This document shows, one piece after another, positions 56,993-64,000 of a stretch of 64,000 nucleotides of DNA (positions are counted from its first letter, which is position 1; each line of letters starts with the position of its first letter). The position numbers and the translations under genes are program-made. The notes under the pieces were generated by a model. That model was given only the letters and a program-made list of their open reading frames with translations. It ran no database searches and was not told where the DNA came from. Origin of the DNA: Qipengyuania sp. SS22 (lineage in GTDB: Bacteria; Pseudomonadota; Alphaproteobacteria; Sphingomonadales; Sphingomonadaceae); contig NZ_CP107048.1 in the NCBI RefSeq assembly GCF_025736935.1, forward strand, positions 248,001-312,000. The letters run 5' to 3'.

Positions 56993-58105
56993 ATGACCAA
57001 TCAAGACGACCTCCTGCCCGTCGGCCTCGAAGACGCGCTCCCGGCCCGCGCCCGCGCGATCACCACCGCCAAGCGCGCAATGCTCGATGCGATGGACAGC
57101 CATGGTTACGACCGCGTGCGTCCGCCGCTCGTCGAATTCGAACACTCGCTGGCAGGCCGGATGGACGGTGTTGCGACGCGCCGCATGGTGCGCTTCACCG
57201 ACCCCGACAGCCTGCGCACGCTGGCCCTGCGCAGCGACATGACCGTTCAGGTGGGGCGTATTGCCGCCACCGGCATGGCGGCTGCGCCGCGCCCGCTGCG
57301 CCTGTGTTATGCGGGCGATATCGCACTGCTCAGCGCGGACCAGCTCGATCCGGCACGACAGCGATTGCAAGTGGGGGCCGAACTGATCGGCACCGACAGT
57401 GTTGCTGCTGCCAGCGAAATGGTCTCGGTCGCGATCGCGGCGCTCAAGGCAGCGGGGGTAGCCAATATCTCGGTCGATTTCACGCTGCCCGACCTGGTCG
57501 ATACTCTAGCCGAGGACACGCTGCCGCTCGATGCCGAGCGCCGCGCCGCGGTTCGCCGCGAGCTCGACACCAAGGATGCCGGCGGGCTGCGCGATGCAGG
57601 CGGCGAGGCCTATCTCCCGCTGTTGTATGCGACCGGCCCGTTCGACCAGGCGATCGACACGCTGGCGGCAATCGATGTGGACGGCGCGCTGGGCAGCCGG
57701 ATCACCGGCCTGCGCGAAATTGCCGCGACGATCGGCGACCGCGCGCGGGTCACGCTCGACCCGACCGAACGGCACGGCTTCGAATATCAGAGCTGGTTCG
57801 GCTTCACGCTCTATGGCGAAGGCGCGCGCGGCGCGCTGGGCCGCGGGGGGACCTATACGATCAAGGGCAGCGGCGAGCCCGCGACCGGCTTCTCGCTCTA
57901 TATGGACCCGCTGCTCGATGCCTTGGGCGGACCCGAGGCCGATGAGCGCGAGATCCTGTTCCTGCCGCTGGGCCACGACCGCGATGTCGGCGCGCGCCTG
58001 CGGGCGATCGGCTGGCGGACCGTGGCAGCGGTGTCGGCCAGCGATGATGCACGCGCGCTCGGCTGCTCGCATGTGCTCGACGGGACCGAGCCCAAACCGC
58101 TCTAG
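56993..58105 (+). CDS. hisZ: ATP phosphoribosyltransferase regulatory subunit HisZ
   Basis: HisZ is a catalytically inactive HisRS paralogue that forms the hetero-octameric ATP phosphoribosyltransferase with short-form HisG. It starts histidine synthesis. The 370-residue product has class II motif 1 and 2 remnants (GYDRVRPPLVEFEHSL, LRSDMTVQVGRIAA), a HisZ-like core (ELIGTDS) and GFEYQSWFGFTLY. It lacks a HisRS anticodon-binding domain. Its presence predicts a short HisG elsewhere. The stop codon overlaps that of the convergent GST gene. Confidence 0.92.
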   Translation: MTNQDDLLPVGLEDALPARARAITTAKRAMLDAMDSHGYDRVRPPLVEFEHSLAGRMDGVATRRMVRFTDPDSLRTLALRSDMTVQVGRIAATGMAAAPRPLRLCYAGDIALLSADQLDPARQRLQVGAELIGTDSVAAASEMVSVAIAALKAAGVANISVDFTLPDLVDTLAEDTLPLDAERRAAVRRELDTKDAGGLRDAGGEAYLPLLYATGPFDQAIDTLAAIDVDGALGSRITGLREIAATIGDRARVTLDPTERHGFEYQSWFGFTLYGEGARGALGRGGTYTIKGSGEPATGFSLYMDPLLDALGGPEADEREILFLPLGHDRDVGARLRAIGWRTVAAVSASDDARALGCSHVLDGTEPKPL

Positions 58106-58707
58106 GCAGCCACCCACTGTGGGTGCTTGGCCATGATCCCGGTGAAAAGATCGGACTCGATGAGGCCGGAAAGCCATGCCTGCAGATGCGGTAGCGGCTG
58201 TCCATCGAACCAGTCGCGATCCGCATTGGCGAACTGGCGAATGAAGGGGAAGATCGCGATATCGGCAAAGCCGCGCGTGTCGCCGCACAGATAGGCCGAC
58301 TGCGCCAATCGCTCGTCGAGATCGCGCAGGATCGTCAGCGCCGCGTCGCGATGGTCCGCCGGGTCCACATCGTCATAGCGGGTGGCGTACTTGTAGCGGT
58401 CGAGATGGTGCTTGAAGGCCCCGTCATTGGTCTCGACCAGCGCCGTGTCGGTACGGTCCAGCCAGCCTTCTGGATCGTTGCGCGCTAGCGCCCAGCGCAT
58501 GATGTCGCGGCTTTCCTCGATCACCTCGCCCGTCTCGGTTACCAACACCGGAACGGTCCCCTTGGGCGACACCGCCAGCATTTGCGGCGGCTTGTCGCGC
58601 AACACCACCTCGCGATGCTCGTAATCCGCCCCGCTCACGCTCAGCGCCATGCGCGCGCGCATCGCATAGGGGCAGCGGCGGAAACTATAGAGGATCGGCT
58701 CAGCCAT
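58102..58707 (-). CDS. Glutathione S-transferase-like protein
   Basis: The 201-residue product has an N-terminal thioredoxin fold ([18 protein letters not shown], with a Cys at the CPYA position), the cis-Pro motif KGTVPVL and the ESRDIM segment for glutathione. An all-helical C-terminal domain follows ([13 protein letters not shown]). The CPYA motif recalls omega- or glutaredoxin-2-like GSTs. Its start lies 8 bases inside the end of trhO, so the two form an operon. Confidence 0.87.
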   Translation of the reverse strand: MAEPILYSFRRCPYAMRARMALSVSGADYEHREVVLRDKPPQMLAVSPKGTVPVLVTETGEVIEESRDIMRWALARNDPEGWLDRTDTALVETNDGAFKHHLDRYKYATRYDDVDPADHRDAALTILRDLDERLAQSAYLCGDTRGFADIAIFPFIRQFANADRDWFDGQPLPHLQAWLSGLIESDLFTGIMAKHPQWVAA

Positions 58708-59650
58708 CGGTGTCGATGTCTTCCCTGCGCCCGATATGCTCCTTGCCCCGTGCCTTTGCGAGCGCCGCCTGGCGGTTCCGCTCGGCATAGCGCGCGCGCT
58801 GTTCGTCGGTACGCTCACCGTGGCACCGGGGGCAGGATACGCCCTCGATGAAGTGTTCATGCGCCATGTCCGATGCGCTCAGCGGGCGGCGACAGGCGCG
58901 GCATAGCCCATGCGTCCCTTCGACAAGGCCGTGCCCTACGCTGACACGCTCGTCGAAGACGAAGCATTCGCCGCGCCACAGGCTTTCCTGTTCGGGCACG
59001 TGCTCGAGATAGTTCAGTATCCCGCCCTTGAGGTGATAGACCTCGTCCACCCCCTCCGCGCGCGCGAAGGCGGTCGATTTCTCGCAGCGGATTCCGCCGG
59101 TGCAGAACATGGCAATCCTGGGCGTGCGGCCCTCGGCTTCCAACTTGGCCCGTTTGGCGCGAAACCATTCTGGGAATTCGCCAAAGCTGGTGGTTTGCGG
59201 ATCGATTGCGCCCGCAAAGGTGCCGATCTGCACTTCGTAATCATTGCGCGTGTCGATCACGATCGTGTCGGGGTCGGAGATCAGCGCGTTCCAGTCCTCG
59301 GGCGCGACATAGGTGCCGACGCCTGCAAGCGGGTCGAGATCGGGTTGCCCCATGGTAACGATCTCGCGCTTGAGGCGGACCTTGGTGCGGTGGAACGGCA
59401 GGGTCGCCGCGCGCGATTCCTTCACCTCGATCGCGCCGCAACCGGGCAGGGCGCGGATATGTTCGATCACCGCCGCGACGCCTTCGTCGCTTCCGGCAAT
59501 GGTCCCGTTGATCCCTTCCTTCGCCAGCAACAGCGTGCCACGCACCTCGTTGCTCTCACACGCGGCCAGCAGGGGCGCACGCAGCGCGGATGGGTCTTCA
59601 AACCGCGCGAACTGGTAGAGCGCGGCGATACGGATGGGGGGTAGCGACAT
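58700..59650 (-). CDS. trhO: tRNA uridine(34) hydroxylase TrhO (rhodanese family)
   Basis: TrhO makes 5-hydroxyuridine at tRNA position 34 with oxygen. The 316-residue product has an N-terminal acylphosphatase-like domain ([11 protein letters not shown]), a rhodanese domain with [11 protein letters not shown], and the catalytic Cys183 in [14 protein letters not shown]-terminal Cys-rich knuckle follows (CRACRRPLS and CPRCHGE). The length and motif order match the bacterial TrhO/YceA family. Confidence 0.94.
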   Translation of the reverse strand: MSLPPIRIAALYQFARFEDPSALRAPLLAACESNEVRGTLLLAKEGINGTIAGSDEGVAAVIEHIRALPGCGAIEVKESRAATLPFHRTKVRLKREIVTMGQPDLDPLAGVGTYVAPEDWNALISDPDTIVIDTRNDYEVQIGTFAGAIDPQTTSFGEFPEWFRAKRAKLEAEGRTPRIAMFCTGGIRCEKSTAFARAEGVDEVYHLKGGILNYLEHVPEQESLWRGECFVFDERVSVGHGLVEGTHGLCRACRRPLSASDMAHEHFIEGVSCPRCHGERTDEQRARYAERNRQAALAKARGKEHIGRREDIDTDG

Positions 59651-59697
59651 AATGGCGCCCCGTTAGCAGGGCTTGGCCGCCGAGGCACCCCCGCCGA

Positions 59698-60780
59698 TCA
59701 GTCGGCCTTCAAAACCACATCGGTATCGACCACAACGACATCGCTCGTCATGCGCAGATAGCGTTCGTAGTAGGGCTTGTGCGAAACGCCGACGATCGCG
59801 AGCACGCGGCGCTCGTCGCCGATCACCTGGCGCAGGTTCGCGACCATGCGCAGATTGCGGGTCTCCCAATACGCGAGATATTTGCGGCCATTATTGCCCG
59901 GCAGCGTCGATCCTGCGGCCGCACCGAAATCGCCCGCCATTGCCAGTCGAGCCGGTTCGTCGGCATTATGGCGCCGATACCATTCGAGTACCGATAGCGT
60001 GCCATCTTCGAGTTCGTTCTGCCATTCCTGATAGGCGGCCAGCCGCTTGGCAGTGGCGGGATTGTCCCAAATCTGGCGGAGGTGTTTGCCGAAGGATTCC
60101 TCGTCGATCGGCTGCCCGGCAATGTCGCCGGTGTGATCGTCCACCGGATAGACCCGTTCATGGCCGAGGCGGGCCGCCAGCCGTGCGGCGATCAGGCTGG
60201 ATTCGCTCATGCGCGCCATTCGCTTTGCCAAGGTCTGGACAAGCTGGTCGGAAAGCGCGCCGCCTGCATGTCGTTCGGCTTCGGGTAGCCTGAGCCATTG
60301 GACCAGCGCCGAATTCGGATCGCTCATGGCCAGGAACAGCGCGCCCAGCTGGCGGCGCTGCGATGCCGGGCGGTCGGGGGCGGCCTCGGCCAGCAGTTCG
60401 CCGATCTCGCGGTGCGCCTGCGCCGCGCCGATGCCCAGCGCTTCACGCGCCGGTGTGGGATCGGGGCAATAGGTCTCCGCCGTGCCATCATAGGCATGCT
60501 CATAGGCGCGCAGGAAATCGCATTGCGGCCCATCGAGGCTCTCGATCGCGATTGCATCGGGCTGCCAGCCCTCGAGCCGGTCGAGCAGCGGGTTGAGCCG
60601 CTTCGTGTCGAAATTCTCGGGGAGCGAACTGAGGTGCGCGCTGCCCAGCACCAGCACTTCGCTCAGTTCGCCCCGATCCCGCGCAGCCTGATCGACGGTG
60701 GATACCGGATCGTTCGCCTCGCTTGCGATGGGCGCCGAGGGCGTCGTCGCGGCGAGCAGGGCAGCAAGAAAAATGGACAT
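59698..60780 (-). CDS. Exported TraB/ChaN-like (DUF5694-like) protein
   Basis: This 360-residue protein has a short hydrophobic N terminus (MSIFLAALLAATTPSAPIA) that looks like a weak signal peptide without basic residues. The core has the GxxH-type start VLVLGSAHLSSLP, a central helical region, and the C-terminal NLRMVANL and VVGVSHK-like (AIVGVSHKPYYERYL) blocks of the TraB/EreA/ChaN superfamily. Members include predicted metal-dependent hydrolases. The start ATG and its SD (GGGAG) lie inside a 19-bp hairpin, which is unusual. No clear partner gene is adjacent. Confidence 0.75.
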   Translation of the reverse strand: MSIFLAALLAATTPSAPIASEANDPVSTVDQAARDRGELSEVLVLGSAHLSSLPENFDTKRLNPLLDRLEGWQPDAIAIESLDGPQCDFLRAYEHAYDGTAETYCPDPTPAREALGIGAAQAHREIGELLAEAAPDRPASQRRQLGALFLAMSDPNSALVQWLRLPEAERHAGGALSDQLVQTLAKRMARMSESSLIAARLAARLGHERVYPVDDHTGDIAGQPIDEESFGKHLRQIWDNPATAKRLAAYQEWQNELEDGTLSVLEWYRRHNADEPARLAMAGDFGAAAGSTLPGNNGRKYLAYWETRNLRMVANLRQVIGDERRVLAIVGVSHKPYYERYLRMTSDVVVVDTDVVLKAD

Positions 60781-60820
60781 GACACTCTCCCGAAAACTCC
60801 ACGGGAGGTGTCATGTCCAT
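60773..60820 (-). terminator. 19-bp hairpin: aldo/keto reductase terminator that covers the next gene's start
   Basis: On the minus strand, 60808-60820 plus 60802-60807 pair with 60773-60785 plus 60787-60792. This makes a 19-bp stem with one 1-base bulge (60786) and a 9-base loop. It begins 23 bases after the aldo/keto reductase stop and is followed by TTTT after a terminal T, so it has the form of an intrinsic terminator. The same 3' arm holds the GGGAG SD and ATG of the DUF5694-like gene. Confidence 0.7.
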
Positions 60821-60842
60821 ATAATACAGTCAAGCACGGCAG

Positions 60843-61661
60843 TTAGCCTTCGAAATCGCCCGGATCGGGTCCGATGCGTCCTTCGGAATCGTCGAGCGCG
60901 TCGATGCGGCTCATCTGGTCGTCGGACAGTTCAAACTTGAGCGCGGCGAAATTGGCTTCGATGTGGTCGCGGCTCGATGCCTTGGGGATGGGGCACAGCC
61001 CGTGCTGCAGGTGCCAGCACAGGATCACCGCGCTCGCAGGCTGGCCGGTTTCGCCCGCAATCGCCTCGATCGTGTCATTCTCGATGCCCGCACCCTGGCC
61101 CAGCGGCGACCAGCACTGCGTGACGATGCCGAGTTCGTCGTGCAGCTTGCGCAATTCGCGCTGCTGGAAGGTCGGGTGCAGTTCGATCTGGTTGAGCGCG
61201 GGAGTCACACCGGTCTCGTCGATGATCCGGCGCAGGTCCTGCTCGCGGAAGTTCGACACGCCGATCGACTTCGCCTTGCCTTCGTCGCGCAGTTCGATGA
61301 ACGCTTTCCAGGTATCCACGAACAGGTCCTTGTCGGGGCAGGGCCAGTGGATCAGCAGCATATCGACATGGTCGCGGCCCAGCCGTTCGAGGGATTTGTC
61401 CGCCGCCTTCTTGGTGCGGTCGAAGCCCTGACTGTCGTTCCAGATCTTGGTCTGCAGGAAGATGTCCGACCAGTCGCCAACGCCTTTGCCGACACCGCCC
61501 TCGTTCTGGTAGATCGCGGCGGTGTCGATGAGCCAGTAGCCCACGTCTATAGCGGTTTTGACCGCAGCAGGTGCGTCGTCTTCGTCGATCTTGTAAGTGC
61601 CAAAGCCCAGCTGCGGCAGTTGGCGGTCGTCATTGAGCGCGAGGGTGGGGTAATCGGTCAT
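60843..61661 (-). CDS. Aldo/keto reductase
   Basis: This 272-residue TIM-barrel NADPH oxidoreductase resembles the 2,5-diketo-D-gluconate reductase-like group. The catalytic tetrad is visible: Asp and Tyr in DTAAIYQNE, Lys in LQTKIW, and His in LIHWPCP. The cofactor region near the C terminus (IPKASSRDHIEANF) is typical for NADPH. Substrate is unknown. It is followed by a strong hairpin terminator and preceded by a 125-base gap to the divergent purA. Confidence 0.92.
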   Translation of the reverse strand: MTDYPTLALNDDRQLPQLGFGTYKIDEDDAPAAVKTAIDVGYWLIDTAAIYQNEGGVGKGVGDWSDIFLQTKIWNDSQGFDRTKKAADKSLERLGRDHVDMLLIHWPCPDKDLFVDTWKAFIELRDEGKAKSIGVSNFREQDLRRIIDETGVTPALNQIELHPTFQQRELRKLHDELGIVTQCWSPLGQGAGIENDTIEAIAGETGQPASAVILCWHLQHGLCPIPKASSRDHIEANFAALKFELSDDQMSRIDALDDSEGRIGPDPGDFEG

Positions 61662-61786
61662 AGAATCTCCTTTGCCCTACCAATGGATGTGCGCCCTCAT
61701 GTTTCCGGCAAAGCGCCTTGCCCCGTGCCCTAGATAAGCCTAACGCCCGCGGCGTTTGATTTCCTTACATTTGCGAGAACTATCGA

Positions 61787-63076
61787 ATGGCCAACGTCAC
61801 CGTGATCGGCGCCCAATGGGGCGATGAGGGCAAGGGCAAGATCGTCGACTGGCTGGCCAGCCGCGCCGATGCCGTGGTGCGCTTCCAGGGCGGGCACAAT
61901 GCCGGCCATACGCTGGTTATCGACGGCACCACCTACAAGCTCTCGCTGCTGCCCAGCGGCATCGTCTCGGGCACGCTCAGCGTGATCGGCAATGGCGTGG
62001 TGCTCGACCCCTGGGCGCTCAAGGCCGAGATCGAGAAGCTGGAAGCGCAGGGCGTCACCATCAGCGACGATAACCTTGCGGTGGCCGACAATTGTCCGCT
62101 GATCCTGCCGATCCACCGCGATCTCGACGGGCTGCGCGAAGCGGCCGCGGGATCGGGCAAGATCGGCACCACCGGACGCGGTATCGGCCCGGCTTACGAG
62201 GACAAGGTCGGCCGCCGCGCGATCCGCGTGTGCGACCTGGCGCATCTCGACCATCTCGAACCGCAGCTCGACCGGCTGTGCGCGCATCATGACGCGCTGC
62301 GCGCCGGGTTCGACCAGGACCCGGTCGATCGTGAGCAATTGCTCGCCGAACTGCGTGAGATCGCGCCCTTCGTGCTCAAATATGCGCAGCCGGTGTGGAA
62401 ACGGTTGAAGAAGGTCCGCAAGGCCGGCGCCAAGATCCTGTTCGAAGGCGCGCAGGGCGTCCTGCTCGATATCGACCACGGGACCTATCCCTTCGTCACC
62501 AGCTCGAACACGGTCAGCGGCACGGCTGCGGCGGGCAGCGGGCTGGGGCCCAATGCCACCGGCTTCGTGCTTGGCATCGTCAAGGCCTACACCACCCGCG
62601 TCGGCAGCGGTCCCTTCCCGACCGAGCTCGATGACGAGGTGGGCAAAGGCATTGGCGAGCGCGGCCATGAATTCGGCACGGTCACCGGGCGCCAGCGCCG
62701 CGTCGGCTGGTTCGATGCCGTGCTGGTGCGCCAGACCTGCGCGATCAGCGGCGTGACCGGGATCGCGCTGACCAAGATCGACGTGCTCGACGGGCTCGAC
62801 GAAGTGAAGATCTGCACCGGCTATCGCCTCCATGGCAAGATCATGGACTATTTCCCGAGCCACGCCGCCGACCAGGCCGCGGTCGAACCGATTTACGAAA
62901 GCATGGAAGGCTGGCACGAATCGACCGCCGGGGCACGCAGCTATGCCGATCTGCCCGCCAATGCAGTGAAGTATATCCAGCGCGTGCAGGAACTGATCGA
63001 AACGCCGGTGGCGCTGGTGTCGACCAGTCCCGAGCGCGACGACACGATCCTGATGCGCGATCCGTTTATGGATTGA
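61787..63076 (+). CDS. purA: Adenylosuccinate synthetase
   Basis: PurA joins IMP and aspartate with GTP in AMP synthesis. The 429-residue product has the P-loop-like [13 protein letters not shown], the catalytic His block [19 protein letters not shown], and the aspartate-loop region near [10 protein letters not shown]. The length is standard. The stop codon overlaps an in-frame ATG of the next frame, linking it to the L,D-transpeptidase gene. Confidence 0.97.
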   Translation: MANVTVIGAQWGDEGKGKIVDWLASRADAVVRFQGGHNAGHTLVIDGTTYKLSLLPSGIVSGTLSVIGNGVVLDPWALKAEIEKLEAQGVTISDDNLAVADNCPLILPIHRDLDGLREAAAGSGKIGTTGRGIGPAYEDKVGRRAIRVCDLAHLDHLEPQLDRLCAHHDALRAGFDQDPVDREQLLAELREIAPFVLKYAQPVWKRLKKVRKAGAKILFEGAQGVLLDIDHGTYPFVTSSNTVSGTAAAGSGLGPNATGFVLGIVKAYTTRVGSGPFPTELDDEVGKGIGERGHEFGTVTGRQRRVGWFDAVLVRQTCAISGVTGIALTKIDVLDGLDEVKICTGYRLHGKIMDYFPSHAADQAAVEPIYESMEGWHESTAGARSYADLPANAVKYIQRVQELIETPVALVSTSPERDDTILMRDPFMD

Positions 63077-63105
63077 TGGGAAATCCGCGCTATGGTGGCG
63101 ACACC

Positions 63106-63618
63106 ATGCGCGTTCTCGCCGCCTTCCTCGCTGCCCTGTTTGCCGCCGCCGCGCTGCCGGTTTCGACGGCGGAGGCGCAGCAGGCGCGGCCGGGTGAGCG
63201 GGCCGATTTCGTCCTGATCGACAAGTCCGAGCGCACGCTGTGGGTCTATCAGGGCGGTCGCGCGATCCGCACCTATTCGGGCCTGCAATATGGCGATGCG
63301 CCGCAAGGCCACAAACGCTTCCAGGGTGACGAACGCACACCCGAGGGGCGGTATAGGATTACCTACGGCAATGAGCAGTCGAGCTATTATCTCAGCCTGC
63401 ACATCGATTATCCCAATGCGCGCGACCGTGCCTATGCGCGTTCGCGCGGGCGGTCGCCGGGCGGGCTGATCTTCCTCCACGGCCAGCCCAACGGCCTGCC
63501 TTACGAAACGCGGATTCCCGGCGACTGGACCGATGGCTGCATCGCGCTGTCGAACGCGGAGATCGCCGAGCTGTGGAGCCTGATCCCCGATGGCACGCCG
63601 ATCGAGATCCGTCCCTAG
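63106..63618 (+). CDS. Exported L,D-transpeptidase (YkuD family)
   Basis: The 170-residue product has a signal peptide (MRVLAAFLAALFAAAALPVSTAEAQ) and a YkuD domain: FVLIDKSERTLWVYQ, then RTPEGRYRITYG, and the catalytic block FLHGQP...DWTDGCIALSN with the His and Cys. These enzymes form 3-3 peptidoglycan crosslinks or attach proteins to the wall. ATG 63106 directly precedes the signal peptide. ATG 63076, overlapping the purA stop, would add ten residues and cannot be excluded. The stop codon overlaps that of the opposite-strand gene. Confidence 0.92.
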   Translation: MRVLAAFLAALFAAAALPVSTAEAQQARPGERADFVLIDKSERTLWVYQGGRAIRTYSGLQYGDAPQGHKRFQGDERTPEGRYRITYGNEQSSYYLSLHIDYPNARDRAYARSRGRSPGGLIFLHGQPNGLPYETRIPGDWTDGCIALSNAEIAELWSLIPDGTPIEIRP

Positions 63619-63989
63619 CCGCGCTTTTCCTCCAGCATTGCGACCTGCAGCTGGAGCCGCTTCACTTGCGCCAGCAACGTCAGCATGTTCATTCGCGCGA
63701 ACATCCATTCCTTGAGGAAGCCCTGCATCACCAGCAGTGCGATACAGGTCAGTCCCCAGCCAACCAGCGCCTCGATGCTTGCGAAGGTCAGCGCGCGGTA
63801 GAAGGAATAGGCGAGCGCCACGCCGATCACGATTGCGGTGGCAAAGCTCACTTTGGCCCAGCCGCCCAGCGGACCGCGCATGCTGTCGCCGATTTGCTGG
63901 AACATCCCGCGGTCGGGATCGAGCGCGGCGAGGAAAGCTTCGTCATCCGCGTCGAGCGCGCCGCGGATACGGGTGTCGATATCGGTCAT
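63615..63989 (-). CDS. Small membrane protein, DUF6768-like
   Basis: This 124-residue protein has an acidic N-terminal part (DTRIRGALDADDEAFL), two membrane helices at about 46-64 and 72-90, and a C-terminal amphipathic helix (NMLTLLAQVKRLQLQVAMLEEK). It resembles DUF6768-type proteins, which often sit beside an ECF sigma factor gene. Whether one lies upstream cannot be seen, as the window ends 11 bases before the start. GGAGA precedes the ATG. Confidence 0.75.
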   Translation of the reverse strand: MTDIDTRIRGALDADDEAFLAALDPDRGMFQQIGDSMRGPLGGWAKVSFATAIVIGVALAYSFYRALTFASIEALVGWGLTCIALLVMQGFLKEWMFARMNMLTLLAQVKRLQLQVAMLEEKRG

Positions 63990-64000
63990 GTGTCGTCTCC

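Overview
The window is a G+C-rich, gene-dense chromosomal segment of an alphaproteobacterium. It most likely comes from Sphingomonadales, probably Erythrobacteraceae (Erythrobacter / Qipengyuania / Altererythrobacter group). This rests on protein flavour and gene order: a dcw cluster with an alphaproteobacterial FtsZ that has a very long linker, the serC-serA-hisZ-purA neighbourhood, the bpt-tamA-tamB group, and CtrA-, DnaA- and GANTC-like sites near division genes. I see no prophage, insertion sequence, integron or CRISPR array. Most of the segment is core housekeeping, and the interesting material is mainly in short regulatory stretches.

Layout. 1-7.5 kb: tail of a probable threonine ammonia-lyase, Bpt (N-end-rule leucyltransferase), and TamA-TamB (outer-membrane assembly). 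7.5-13.2 kb (minus): a fasciclin-domain lipoprotein, a Tyr-rich secreted protein with internal repeats, a phage-type lysozyme, and a large autotransporter with a trypsin-like protease domain. 13.4-18.1 kb (minus): glnB-glnA behind a candidate sigma-54 promoter, then leucyl aminopeptidase, an orphan SH3 protein and argC. 18.1-25.5 kb: a DUF3298/DUF4163-like lipoprotein, map, ccmAB, phhB, an SDR, an AlkA-type glycosylase, a 2Fe-2S ferredoxin, a cysteine synthase, and two envelope proteins of unknown function.

25.5-44.8 kb is a complete division and cell-wall cluster in one direction: mraZ-rsmH-ftsL-ftsI-murE-murF-mraY-murD-ftsW-murG-murC-murB-ddl-ftsQ-ftsA-ftsZ. Most junctions overlap by 1-4 nt. 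The 346-nt leader before mraZ carries about 10-bp-phased CCC/GGG repeats (a candidate MraZ operator) and a strongly SD-led minigene that overlaps the mraZ start. ftsZ has its own leader with a perfect DnaA box and a GANTC site.

44.9-49.3 kb: a SPOR/TPR periplasmic protein, a YbjN-like protein, a Bax-inhibitor-1 family membrane protein, a proline-rich lipoprotein, and tRNA-Ala(CGC). 49.3-54 kb: a DUF429-like predicted nuclease coupled to rarA, a PadR regulator with a palindromic operator, a small membrane protein, and a glycosyltransferase. 54-64 kb: serC with a leader matching the serC RNA motif, a REP-like element, serA, hisZ, a GST, trhO, a TraB/ChaN-like (DUF5694-like) protein whose start lies inside a 19-bp hairpin, an aldo/keto reductase, purA, an L,D-transpeptidase, and a small membrane protein at the right edge.

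Functionally the window links peptidoglycan synthesis and division (dcw, L,D-transpeptidase, SPOR protein), outer-membrane biogenesis (TamAB, autotransporter), nitrogen assimilation (GlnA/GlnB), and serine, histidine, arginine, cysteine and purine biosynthesis. No obviously new multi-gene system stands out. The best leads are the hairpin over the DUF5694-like start, the mraZ leader, and the SH3-only remnant of an NlpC/P60-type protein.
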